NCBI GenBank assembly: GCA_013215295.1
Contig: JABSOZ010000006.1
Span: 124,001-188,000 of the forward strand
Source of the DNA: Colwellia sp.
GTDB lineage: Bacteria > Pseudomonadota > Gammaproteobacteria > Enterobacterales > Alteromonadaceae
Direction of reading: 5' to 3'
DNA length: 64,000 bases
Translations under genes and position numbers: made by a program
The notes under the pieces: model-generated
Database searches by the model: none
Seen by the model: the letters and a program-made list of their open reading frames with translations, nothing else
What the model was told of the DNA's origin: nothing
Shown here: piece after piece, positions 36,271 to 44,517 of the stretch
Layout: each line of letters begins with the position of its first letter
Numbering within the stretch: the first letter of the stretch is position 1

Positions 36271-36561
36271 ATGATATTATCGCTATGTCATTAATTAGTC
36301 AAATGAATTAAATTTATCTAACACTATTCTATATTCATATAGTAAAGGCTGAAATGCTGCTTAAAATACAAACAAAACACCCCGTTAACTATATGTATTT
36401 TGAATAGGTTGTCATTATAATTATTCATTGGTTTTATAATGTTATCGGCTTTAGCATAAATTTAATGATGTAAATCAATTGTGTTCTGATACGTCGATAT
36501 ATGTGTATAAATTGATTGATTATCAAATACTTCTGATTTAACAACGTCAGATATGTAATGG

Positions 36562-36599
36562 AGCCTCTTATATTTCTCCCCAATATATGAGGCTATTTT
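36562..36599 (+). promoter_or_regulatory. Leader hairpin with T-tail before the nitroreductase gene
   Basis: AGCCTCTTATAT (36562-36573) pairs with ATATATGAGGCT (36583-36594), 11 of 12 pairs, 9-nt loop, followed by ATTTTA. The ribosome site at 36611-36617 (GGAGCCT) repeats the left arm, so the right arm could instead pair with it and hide the SD. The layout fits an attenuator or SD-sequestering switch; no ligand domain is recognised. The rest of the 36197-36619 gap shows only the FadR-like box. Confidence 0.45.
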
Positions 36600-36619
36600 A
36601 ACAATATAAAGGAGCCTAT

Positions 36620-37282
36620 ATGTCTTTAACGGCTATGTTAGAAAAACGCTATTCAGTCCGTGCTTATTTAAATACTCCCGTAGAACAAAACCTGTTGGAC
36701 ACTATTTTTAAGCAAACGCAAAGCGCTCCTTCAAATTGTAATGTGCAACCATGGCAAACATGTGTGGTTTCTGGAGAGACAAAAAATTTATTAAAGGCTG
36801 ATTTATTAAAAACGGTAATGAGTGGTACCCCACCTAACCCTGACTTTAATTGGTTGCCTAAATATGAGGGGATCCATAGAGACCGCCAATTTGGTTCAGC
36901 CAATGCACTTTACAGCTCAATTGGTGTTACCCGCGAAGACAAAAAAGGTCGTCAGTTAGCCATGATACGTAACTGGAGCTTTTTTGATGCTCCTCATGTT
37001 GTATTTTTCACTATGGATAAGTATCTCGATATTATGGGCGCGGTTGACTTAGGTATTTACGCACAAACCCTCTCTTTGATAATGTCTGAACACGGCTTAT
37101 CAAATTGTATGCAAGGTGCTTTAGGACAGTTTCCAGATCCCGTCAAGAAAGCGCTAAACTTACCCGAAGAAAGAGGAATCTTATTCGGTATGTCCTTTGG
37201 TTACGCTGATGATAGTGCGCCGGTAAATAAAACACGTACTGATCGAGAAGACATTACCAATGCTGTTAGTTTTTTTAAATAG
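36620..37282 (+). CDS. Nitroreductase-family FMN oxidoreductase
   Basis: 220 residues. N-terminal RYSVRAY supplies the FMN-phosphate Arg pair, NCNVQPWQTCVVSG the FMN loop, and a SLIMSEHGLSNCMQGALG block precedes GILFGMSFGYAD near the C-terminus. Cytoplasmic, NAD(P)H-dependent reduction of nitro, quinone or enone compounds is the family chemistry; the physiological substrate is unknown. It has a strong SD (AAAGGAG) and leads the plus-strand run of detoxification and lipid genes. Confidence 0.88.
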   Translation: MSLTAMLEKRYSVRAYLNTPVEQNLLDTIFKQTQSAPSNCNVQPWQTCVVSGETKNLLKADLLKTVMSGTPPNPDFNWLPKYEGIHRDRQFGSANALYSSIGVTREDKKGRQLAMIRNWSFFDAPHVVFFTMDKYLDIMGAVDLGIYAQTLSLIMSEHGLSNCMQGALGQFPDPVKKALNLPEERGILFGMSFGYADDSAPVNKTRTDREDITNAVSFFK

Positions 37283-37305
37283 TACTGCGTAGGTAGATAC
37301 AGACT

Positions 37306-38247
37306 ATAGAGCTAAAACATAAGCATGTACTCATTAATGATGTAAACATTCATTATGTTGCTGCGAGGCCTAGCCCAAATATAACAACTGAAGGTCCAAC
37401 CATTATTTTTTTACATGGTTTTCCAGAATATTGGCAAACATGGCAAAACCAATTATCGTGCTTTTCCAAAAATCATCATGTAATTGCACCTGATTTACCC
37501 GGGTATAACTTAAGTGACAAACCACAAGAGGTTTCATTTTATCAAATCTCTAATTTAATTGAATTTATGGCTAAATTTATTAAAACGGTTAGCCCTACTG
37601 AAAAAGTTCACTTGGTTGCTCATGATTGGGGTGGTGCTATCGCTTGGCCTTTAGCTGCTTTTCATCCTCAACTTATTGAGAAGCTGATCATAATCAATGC
37701 GGCACATCCGAGTACTTTTACCCGAGAAATGATTACAAACCCAGAGCAACGAGATAAAAGCGCATATATACACGATTTAATCAGTGATGATGCTGAAACT
37801 CTGTTGTCAGCAAAAAACTATCAATATCTTAGTGAAAAAATGATGGTGAGTGCAGATCAGCATGTTTTCACAAAAAATGTAAAAGAAAAGTACCGACAAG
37901 TTTGGCAACGGCCAGGAGCCATAAACGGTATGTTGCAGTACTATCGTGCTATGCCTCAATTGGCAGCCGTAACAGCAAAAATCGAACAAAAAAATGTCGA
38001 TTCAACTGGGCCAGTAAAAAGCACTTCAAAGATGAAAATCCCTAATATTCGCATTAATGTACCCACGCTTATATTGTGGGGTGAACAAGATCAGGCTTTT
38101 GTAAAAGAAAACCTTAATGGCGTTGAGCATTACATCCCTGATTGCACGATAAAACGCTTTGCAAATGCCAGCCATTGGTTAATGCACGAAAAACCCATTG
38201 AAATTAACAATGCTATATCACAATTTATTGATGCTGCACCTGGGTAA
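37306..38247 (+). CDS. Alpha/beta hydrolase (epoxide-hydrolase-like) without a standard start codon
   Basis: The frame is open from 37297 and encodes a full hydrolase: VNIHYVAA, FLHGFPEYWQTW (oxyanion HGFP, about residues 32-35), PDLPGYNLSDKP, nucleophile Asp in HDWGGAIAW, late Asp in LWGEQDQAF and His in ASHWLMHEKP. But the first ATG in frame (37567) would delete the first third, including HGFP. ATA at 37306 (followed by ELKHKHVLIND) is where an ATG would be expected, so the start may be a mutated ATG, a rare AUA/AUU start, or a sequence error. An Asp nucleophile with HGFP favours an epoxide hydrolase over an esterase. Confidence 0.65.
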   Translation: MELKHKHVLINDVNIHYVAARPSPNITTEGPTIIFLHGFPEYWQTWQNQLSCFSKNHHVIAPDLPGYNLSDKPQEVSFYQISNLIEFMAKFIKTVSPTEKVHLVAHDWGGAIAWPLAAFHPQLIEKLIIINAAHPSTFTREMITNPEQRDKSAYIHDLISDDAETLLSAKNYQYLSEKMMVSADQHVFTKNVKEKYRQVWQRPGAINGMLQYYRAMPQLAAVTAKIEQKNVDSTGPVKSTSKMKIPNIRINVPTLILWGEQDQAFVKENLNGVEHYIPDCTIKRFANASHWLMHEKPIEINNAISQFIDAAPG

Positions 38248-38335
38248 AGAATTTCGTTATAAGATTACTATTAAAGATAATTTCATTTTAAGTTTGACCA
38301 TTATTTCAATGGGTATAATTACACTGGAGATTCAC

Positions 38336-39271
38336 ATGGAAGGCACTGAATTAATTAGATTTGTGAATACACAAGTTGTTCCGATCTGCATTTTTTTGAT
38401 TATGATGGGAATGGGATTATCACTTGTACCCAATGATTTTAAACGCGTACTTAAGTACCCTAAGGCCGTTTCAGTTGGTTTAGTTAATCAACTGATATTT
38501 TTACCTCTCATTGGTTTCACATTAGCCACTGTTATGCCCTTAGAACCAGAATATGCCGTAGGTGTTATGCTTTTAGTACTTTGTCCTGGTGGCACTACGT
38601 CAAATATGTTTACCCACTTAGCTAAAGGTGATGTAGCGCTTTCGGTAACGATGACAGCCGTTGCCAGTCTTATTACTGTTTTTACTATACCGGTAGTACT
38701 AAATTTATCTTTGAAACATTTTATGGGTGAAGGAAGTGAATTTCAGTTACCTATGGTGGCAACAATGTTGAGTTTAATGAAACTTACGATTGTGCCTATT
38801 GGTATAGGTATGTTAATTAAAAGCTTTGCACCGCGTTTTGCAAATAGTACTCAAGCTTATGTATCTAAGTTAGGCATATTATTTCTCACCTTACTGATCA
38901 TATTTTTAACCTATATTCAACAAGATATTGTGCTTCAGGCCTTTATCGCTGCGGGTCCTATTTCCCTTGTGCTGAATATTTCAACCATGGCGTTAGGATA
39001 TTATTCAAGTAAATGGTTTAAATTGAGTCCTGCTCAGACTTCATCTATTACCATAGAAGTTGGTTTACAAAACAGTACTTTATCAATGTTTATGGCTTTA
39101 ACACTGCTCGCAAATTATAAGATGTCATTCACACCTGCGATTTATACCCTAGTAATGTTATTTACCGCCGGTATTTTAGTTCGATTTTTACGTTCGAAGT
39201 ATCATTTAAAACCTCAGCACATTATCAACGATCACGATAATACTATGCCTGTCACCGTGAATAAAAACTAA
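38336..39271 (+). CDS. Bile acid:sodium symporter (SBF/BASS) family transporter
   Basis: 311 residues from ATG 38336 (MEGTELIRF, TGGAG upstream); the frame runs back to 38198 inside the hydrolase gene, but that part is not conserved-looking. About nine membrane segments; family motifs VMLLVLCPGGTTSNMFTHLAKGDVALSVTMTAVAS and ITIEVGLQNSTLSM are clear. Sodium-coupled import of an organic anion (bile acid, steroid or carboxylate) is the family role. Its neighbours suggest a lipid-like carboxylate. Confidence 0.9.
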   Translation: MEGTELIRFVNTQVVPICIFLIMMGMGLSLVPNDFKRVLKYPKAVSVGLVNQLIFLPLIGFTLATVMPLEPEYAVGVMLLVLCPGGTTSNMFTHLAKGDVALSVTMTAVASLITVFTIPVVLNLSLKHFMGEGSEFQLPMVATMLSLMKLTIVPIGIGMLIKSFAPRFANSTQAYVSKLGILFLTLLIIFLTYIQQDIVLQAFIAAGPISLVLNISTMALGYYSSKWFKLSPAQTSSITIEVGLQNSTLSMFMALTLLANYKMSFTPAIYTLVMLFTAGILVRFLRSKYHLKPQHIINDHDNTMPVTVNKN

Positions 39272-39362
39272 ATAAGTAGTACAAATTATATCAAAGGCTT
39301 TTACGTTGGCTAAAGTCCTATAAATTTAAGTGTTAACCCGTATTAAGAGGTAAAAGTTTGTC

Positions 39363-39971
39363 ATGATTACTATTCACCATTTAAATAAATCAAGATCTAA
39401 ACGCGTTATTTGGTTATTAGAAGAACTTGAAATGCCCTATAACATCGTTGAACATCAGCGCGACCCAATGACTAATTTATCGCCTGAAAGTCTAAAGTTA
39501 ATTCACCCATTAGCAAAAGCACCGGTGATCGTTGATGGTGATGTTACCTTGTGTGAATCGGGTGCGATAATGGAGTATATTCTTAATCAAGTACCCTCGA
39601 ATACATTAAGACCAAACGTTGATAGCGACGCATATTATCATTATCTAGAATGGTTGCACTTTGCAGAAGGTTCGTTGAGTTTACCGGTAATATCATCCTT
39701 AATAATGTCAATGGAAACGCGTGATGGAACAAAGCCCCTTGACGGTTACATCGCAAAAGAATTACAGCTAGATTTGTCATATATAGAAAATACTTTGCGA
39801 GTAAGACGGTATTTTTCTGGTGATTGTTTTAGTGCTGCTGATATTATGATGACAGTGATGCTCGAAATAGCAGAAAATCTCGGGTTGTTAGAAAACAGAC
39901 CCAAAATTATAGACTACCTCGCTAGTATGAAACAAAGACAAGCTTACCAAAAAGCGACCAGATTTGGCTAG
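39363..39971 (+). CDS. Glutathione S-transferase
   Basis: 202 residues. N-terminal thioredoxin-like domain (ITIHHLNKSRSKRVIWLLEELEM) with KAPVIVDGDVTLCESGAIMEYI, the cis-Pro and glutathione-gamma-Glu binding ES motif; helical C-terminal domain from about 85. The catalytic Ser is likely in the NKSRS segment. SD AAGAGG. In the plus-strand detoxification run it may conjugate electrophiles such as epoxides or enals from lipid oxidation. Confidence 0.9.
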   Translation: MITIHHLNKSRSKRVIWLLEELEMPYNIVEHQRDPMTNLSPESLKLIHPLAKAPVIVDGDVTLCESGAIMEYILNQVPSNTLRPNVDSDAYYHYLEWLHFAEGSLSLPVISSLIMSMETRDGTKPLDGYIAKELQLDLSYIENTLRVRRYFSGDCFSAADIMMTVMLEIAENLGLLENRPKIIDYLASMKQRQAYQKATRFG

Positions 39972-40010
39972 AAGCCAGTATTATTAAATTAGACAACTAT
40001 AGGAAAAACC

Positions 40011-40703
40011 ATGGAATTAGTCGATTTTGAATTGAATGAAAATATTGCAACTATTACCTTAAAAAATGGCAAGGTTAACGCGATTTCTCATCAAGTAATA
40101 ACAGAAATAAATAGTGCTTTAGATCAAGCAGAAGCGGCAAGTGCTGCTGTTATATTAACGAGTCAACCTGGGATATTCTCAGCGGGTTATGACTTAAAAA
40201 CAATGAAAGAAAGTTCTGATTCTGCCGTATCCTTAGTGACAGCAGGTTCAATATTAACACGTCGTATGTTGTCATTCCCTTTTCCTATTATAGGCGCATG
40301 TACCGGCCACGCAATTGCCAAGGGTGCTTTTTTACTGCTAAGTTGTGATTATCGCATCGGTTGCATTGGTGCATTTAAACTTGGACTTAATGAAGTTGCT
40401 ATTGGTATGACTATGCACCAAGCAGGATTAGAGTTAGCGAGAAATCGTATTCCAATTAACTACTTAACGCGTTCTGTGATCAATGCTGAATTATTCGATC
40501 CAGAAACGGCGGTATTAGCTGGTTTTCTCGACACAGTAGTTGAACCTGAGCAATTAATGGCAACAGCTAAAGCTGCAGCTACCCAGCTATTGACTCTTAA
40601 TATGACTGCATATCACGGTACAAAATTAAGAGAAAGAAAAGAAATATTAAGCGCATTAGATGAAGCTATAAAAGTAGATTCCACGATGACTTTGAGCCTA
40701 TAG
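40011..40703 (+). CDS. Crotonase-fold enoyl-CoA isomerase-like protein
   Basis: 230 residues. Oxyanion-hole segment FSAGYDLKTM and the GHAIAKGAFLLLSCDYRIG helix are crotonase marks. The first hydratase Glu position is Phe (F107), while the second is kept (E128 in LGLNEVAIGM). A single Glu at that place is the pattern of delta3-delta2-enoyl-CoA isomerases rather than hydratases. It is followed 10 bp later by an ECH1-like crotonase, so the pair would handle double bonds of unsaturated acyl-CoAs. Confidence 0.82.
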   Translation: MELVDFELNENIATITLKNGKVNAISHQVITEINSALDQAEAASAAVILTSQPGIFSAGYDLKTMKESSDSAVSLVTAGSILTRRMLSFPFPIIGACTGHAIAKGAFLLLSCDYRIGCIGAFKLGLNEVAIGMTMHQAGLELARNRIPINYLTRSVINAELFDPETAVLAGFLDTVVEPEQLMATAKAAATQLLTLNMTAYHGTKLRERKEILSALDEAIKVDSTMTLSL

Positions 40704-40713
40704 GAATAAAACC

Positions 40714-41556
40714 ATGTCTGACAAAAGTATTACCTTAGTTATTGAAAACAATATAGCGCATATTCAATTGAACCGTCCTGATGAGTTCAATACCATGGAT
40801 ATTGATTTTTGGCAGAACTTCCCAAAAATAATCGAAGAAATCAATAATGAATCAACGGCGCGTGTCATTGTAATATCTTCAACGGGAAAACACTTTTGTG
40901 CAGGCATGGATCTCGCTGTATTTACCCAAAGTAATCAAGATGAAAAAATTGAGCTTGGTCGAAAAAACGAAAAGTTACGCAGAACCGTTTTAAAACTACA
41001 AGCGTGTTTTAACGCACTTGAAAAAGTACGAATGCCTGTTTTAATGGCCATTCAAGGTGGGTGCATTGGTGGTGCAGTAGATATGATAAGCGCTGCCGAT
41101 TGTCGTTACTGCACAGAAGATGCCTTTTTTAGTATTGAAGAAATCAACCTAGGAATGACAGCTGATTTGGGCACCTTGCAACGATTACCTACTTTAATAT
41201 CAATTGGTTTAGTCAAAGAGCTAGCTTATACGGGTAGAAGAATGCCCGCTAAAGAAGCTAAATCTGCTGGTTTGGTTAATAACGTATACGCTGATCACCA
41301 AAGTATGATGACAGGTGTAATGTCTATTGCTAATGAAATAGCACTTCGTTCACCTTTAGCTGTATTGGGTTGTAAGGAAATGATTAATTATTCTCGTGAT
41401 CATTCAATTAGCGACAGTTTAGATTATATGGCGGTATGGCAAAGTGGCATGTTTCAACCTCAGACCGACATGATGGAAACATTTACCGCCAAAGCTGAGA
41501 AACGTAAACCTAACTTTAATGACCTGAGTAAGATAGATAACTCAAGTATCTTATAA
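40714..41556 (+). CDS. Delta3,5-delta2,4-dienoyl-CoA isomerase-like crotonase (ECH1 type)
   Basis: 280 residues. Oxyanion loop FCAGMDLAVF; GGCIGGAVDMISAADCRYC; SIEEINLGMTADLGTLQRLP. All three acidic residues of rat ECH1 have equivalents: D123, E143 and D151, with the same 8-residue spacing between the last two. The reaction moves conjugated double bonds during oxidation of odd-position unsaturated fatty acids. Together with the preceding isomerase it forms a two-gene unit; both have AGGA ribosome sites. Confidence 0.87.
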   Translation: MSDKSITLVIENNIAHIQLNRPDEFNTMDIDFWQNFPKIIEEINNESTARVIVISSTGKHFCAGMDLAVFTQSNQDEKIELGRKNEKLRRTVLKLQACFNALEKVRMPVLMAIQGGCIGGAVDMISAADCRYCTEDAFFSIEEINLGMTADLGTLQRLPTLISIGLVKELAYTGRRMPAKEAKSAGLVNNVYADHQSMMTGVMSIANEIALRSPLAVLGCKEMINYSRDHSISDSLDYMAVWQSGMFQPQTDMMETFTAKAEKRKPNFNDLSKIDNSSIL

Positions 41557-41617
41557 ATAGAGTTACCTTATCTTCACCCTATTTTTTAACAATTGCAGGC
41601 AATTAGGTCATTAAATT

Positions 41618-42514
41618 ATGATTAAAAAAATCACATTGTTCATCCTTTTTATATTTACATGTCTTTATTTTAGTAGTGCATGGTATTTTTCTACACAAAT
41701 ATTAATGCTGCCTATTTCTGAATGTAAGGTGGAGCGTTTTGTCTTTTGTGGCGAGCCTAGTGAACAGGGCCTTACTTTTGAAGACGTAACATTTACAACG
41801 AGCGACGGTTTAACATTACCCGCTTGGTATATGCCTGCGAAGGATAAAAACACCCATAAAGCGGTTTTACTTGTACACGGTAGAACAGCCGACCGCACAG
41901 AAGGTATGCGTTACGCTAAAGCGATTATTGCTGCGGGTTACAATGTATTAGCAATAGATATGCGTCATCCTCGTCAACATCCTGATATTATTTCTACAAT
42001 GAGTTATCACGAGAAAAAAGATGTTATCGCTGCTTTAGATTATTTAACCAATGAAAAAGGGCTTGCTTCGGTTGGTGTAATGGGTTTTTCAATGGGTGCA
42101 GCAACAAGTATGATCGTGATGGCAAAAGACCCTCGAATAAAAGCGGGTATTTTTAGTGGTAGTTACGCAAATTCAATGGACGTATTGTCCGAGCAAGCAA
42201 AAGCACTGTACGGCTTACCTCGTTACCCATTAATGCCAATGGTGGCGAAATTCTTCGCATGGCGCGGCGACTTAGACATTGATGAAATTAATCCAGAGAA
42301 ATATATCGCACAAATATCTCCACGACCTATTTACATCATGCATGGCACGGCGGATAAAACGGTAGACTTCCAACATGGCCAACGTTTGTTTGATGCCGCT
42401 AAAGAACCTAAACAGCTATGGAAAGCTGAAAATGGCGAGCATACAAAATTATGGCAACTCGATAATGAGAAAGCCGATACGAGTGTTGTCACATTTTTTG
42501 ATCGATACCTTTAA
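41618..42514 (+). CDS. Membrane-anchored alpha/beta hydrolase (serine type)
   Basis: 298 residues. One N-terminal hydrophobic segment (residues 5-24) acts as anchor or signal peptide, so the domain is probably periplasmic. Catalytic Ser in GFSMGAATS, Asp in HGTADKTVDF, His in NGEHTKLW. LLVHGRTADRTEGM is the oxyanion strand. Similar to BAAT/YqkD-like hydrolases; the ester or amide substrate is unknown. No membrane lipid motif beyond the anchor. Confidence 0.85.
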   Translation: MIKKITLFILFIFTCLYFSSAWYFSTQILMLPISECKVERFVFCGEPSEQGLTFEDVTFTTSDGLTLPAWYMPAKDKNTHKAVLLVHGRTADRTEGMRYAKAIIAAGYNVLAIDMRHPRQHPDIISTMSYHEKKDVIAALDYLTNEKGLASVGVMGFSMGAATSMIVMAKDPRIKAGIFSGSYANSMDVLSEQAKALYGLPRYPLMPMVAKFFAWRGDLDIDEINPEKYIAQISPRPIYIMHGTADKTVDFQHGQRLFDAAKEPKQLWKAENGEHTKLWQLDNEKADTSVVTFFDRYL

Positions 42515-42586
42515 TATTTATCTGTTAATGCAAGCTACAAAACTATAGAAAATAGGTATAACATTAAAAGACAGAACTCATTATAA

Positions 42587-42617
42587 CTCACCTTTTAGAA
42601 GAGTCCTAAATGGTGAG
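42587..42617. repeat. Long imperfect hairpin between two hydrolase genes
   Basis: CTCACCTTTTAG / CTAAATGGTGAG, 11 of 12 pairs, 7-nt loop, no T-run. It lies 40 bp before the next ATG. It may be a dispersed repeat or an mRNA-stability structure. Confidence 0.4.
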
Positions 42618-42656
42618 CGTCTCAAAGAAACACTTATTAGGTATTTAAAATCTTAC

Positions 42657-43442
42657 ATGTCAAAACCTGTTATTAATTTCGTCCATGCAAATGGTTTTCC
42701 TGCGGGAAGTTACCGTACTTTTCTCTCCTTATTTTCAAACGATTATTCAACCATTGCTCTAGAGCAATATGGCCATGATCACAATTATCCTATTCATAAC
42801 AATTGGCAGTTTTTAGTAAAAGAACTTGTTAATTTTGTCAAAAAACAAGACCAAAAAGTAATATGTGTCGGTCACTCTTTTGGTGGTGTTATATCTTTTA
42901 TGGCTGCTTGCCAACACCCTGAACTTTTCCGTGGCGTCGTTATGTTAGATCCCCCTGTATTTTCAGGACCATTAGCATGGTTTGTAAATATTGCAAAAAA
43001 GACTTCACTGATTGATAAACTGTCTCCGGCAGGAAGAGCGAAAAACAGACAGAAACATTGGCCATCAGACACAAAGTTATTTAACAATTTTGCTAATAAA
43101 AAATTATTTCAAAATTTTGACCCTCGCTGTTTACAAGATTACGTTGACAGCGCAATGATATTGAATAACAAAAGATTTGAGTTAATGTTTTCTCCGGATG
43201 TTGAAGCGGATATTTTTAGGCATTTACCCTGTAATTTAAAGACATATAAAAATAAACTTAGTGTGCCTTCTGCATTAGTTTATGGAGAGAAAACAGACGT
43301 TTTACCGGTAAGTTATTTTAATCGATTTGCGAAAATGAATGATATACCACTGACAAAAATAGCTAATGGCGGTCATATGTTTCCGCTCGAACAGCCGGAA
43401 GAAACAGCTGAAATAATCAGGAAGATAATAAAAGACTGGTAA
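42657..43442 (+). CDS. Alpha/beta hydrolase, serine type
   Basis: 261 residues, no signal peptide. INFVHANGFPAGSY (oxyanion), Ser in VGHSFGGVISF, Asp in VYGEKTDVLPV and His in NGGHMFPLEQPEET. The HANGFP variant and small lid resemble putative esterases/lactonases of fatty-acid clusters. Last of the plus-strand run; the downstream genes are convergent. Confidence 0.88.
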   Translation: MSKPVINFVHANGFPAGSYRTFLSLFSNDYSTIALEQYGHDHNYPIHNNWQFLVKELVNFVKKQDQKVICVGHSFGGVISFMAACQHPELFRGVVMLDPPVFSGPLAWFVNIAKKTSLIDKLSPAGRAKNRQKHWPSDTKLFNNFANKKLFQNFDPRCLQDYVDSAMILNNKRFELMFSPDVEADIFRHLPCNLKTYKNKLSVPSALVYGEKTDVLPVSYFNRFAKMNDIPLTKIANGGHMFPLEQPEETAEIIRKIIKDW

Positions 43443-43527
43443 GCTGATATTTTGAGGTAAGGTGCTATAAACACATGTTTTTAGCAACCACCCTGTTCTT
43501 TCAATAAGCGTAAACATTAATTAAATC

Positions 43528-43550
43528 GCCTAATATAAATCAGGCTTTTT
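43528..43550 (+). terminator. Weak terminator after the plus-strand run
   Basis: GCCT (43528-43531) / AGGC (43542-43545) with a five-T tail. The stem is short, so the call is tentative; it lies 86 bp past the hydrolase stop. Confidence 0.45.
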
Positions 43551-43560
43551 ACACATAAAA

Positions 43561-44475
43561 TCAATCGCTTGGATTATCTGATATAAACTGTAGTATTACC
43601 TCAGCTAACCTTTCACTCTGATCTTCCTGTAAGAAATGTCCACCATTAATAATGGTGGTATGCTTTTGTCCTTTTGTACCCGGAATGAGTTTTTGAAATA
43701 TTTTATCGCCACCACCCGTAATGGGGTCTTTATCACTGAATGCCGTTAAAAATGGTTTTTGCCATTCAGACAAAACTTGCCATGCAGCGATATTATCTTT
43801 TGACGACGGGTCATCCATACTTGTTGGTACTAATAAAGGAAATTGTCGTGCGCCCTCTTTATATTTTTCTTCTGGGTAAGGTGCGTTGTATGCAGCAATT
43901 ATTTCCGGCGTTAAATCTGACGTTACTCCGCCATTAATAATTGTACCGGCTGGAAATATAGCTACTTCTTGAGAGAATGTTTGCCACTGTTTAAATGCTT
44001 CCCCCGGTGAATGTTCACCTGTGGGTAATACGGTATTAGCAGCTACAACCCTCGCAAAGCGATCACTTTGCTCAGCAACTAAACGTAAACCAATTAACCC
44101 ACCCCAATCTTGACAAAATAGCGTGATGTCATTTAATTCAAGTTGATTAAGGACGCAGTGCATCCAATCGACATGACGTTGATAAGTATAATCAGCACGT
44201 TGTGTCGGTTTGTCAGAACGACCAAATCCAATTAAATCGGGTGCTATCACTCTATAGCCAGCATTTACCAATATAGGGATCATTTTACGATACAAATAAC
44301 TCCAAGATGGTTCACCATGCATTAATAAGATTGGCCGAGCCTCCTTAGGCCCTTCATCTAGATAATGCACACGCAACTCACCGCCTTCAACGTCATCAAC
44401 CATAAGGTAGTTAGGTGTAAATGAATAATCTGGTAGATTTTCAAAACAACTGTCATCAGTACGTAAGAATTGCAT
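43561..44475 (-). CDS. Haloalkane dehalogenase (DhlA-like subfamily)
   Basis: Hydrolyses carbon-halogen bonds to alcohols. 304 residues. Nucleophile D123 in FCQDWGG with halide-stabilising W124; oxyanion/halide segment HGEPSWSY (E55); second halide-binding Trp W164 (FKQW), as in DhlA W175; acid D250 in FSDKDPITGG; base H280 in NGGHFLQEDQ. The D-W-G-G together with both Trp residues separates it from epoxide hydrolases. SD AAGGAC precedes the ATG. No halide regulator is near, and marine homologues may act on biogenic halocarbons. Confidence 0.88.
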   Translation of the reverse strand: MQFLRTDDSCFENLPDYSFTPNYLMVDDVEGGELRVHYLDEGPKEARPILLMHGEPSWSYLYRKMIPILVNAGYRVIAPDLIGFGRSDKPTQRADYTYQRHVDWMHCVLNQLELNDITLFCQDWGGLIGLRLVAEQSDRFARVVAANTVLPTGEHSPGEAFKQWQTFSQEVAIFPAGTIINGGVTSDLTPEIIAAYNAPYPEEKYKEGARQFPLLVPTSMDDPSSKDNIAAWQVLSEWQKPFLTAFSDKDPITGGGDKIFQKLIPGTKGQKHTTIINGGHFLQEDQSERLAEVILQFISDNPSD

Positions 44476-44517
44476 TATTTAGTCCTTTATTATTAATATT
44501 ATTTTTCATTGTGCTAT

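Noticed and set aside
38198-38335. Longer start for the SBF transporter
   Set aside because: The first 46 codons overlap the hydrolase gene, are not membrane-like in the family way, and a good ribosome site precedes ATG 38336.
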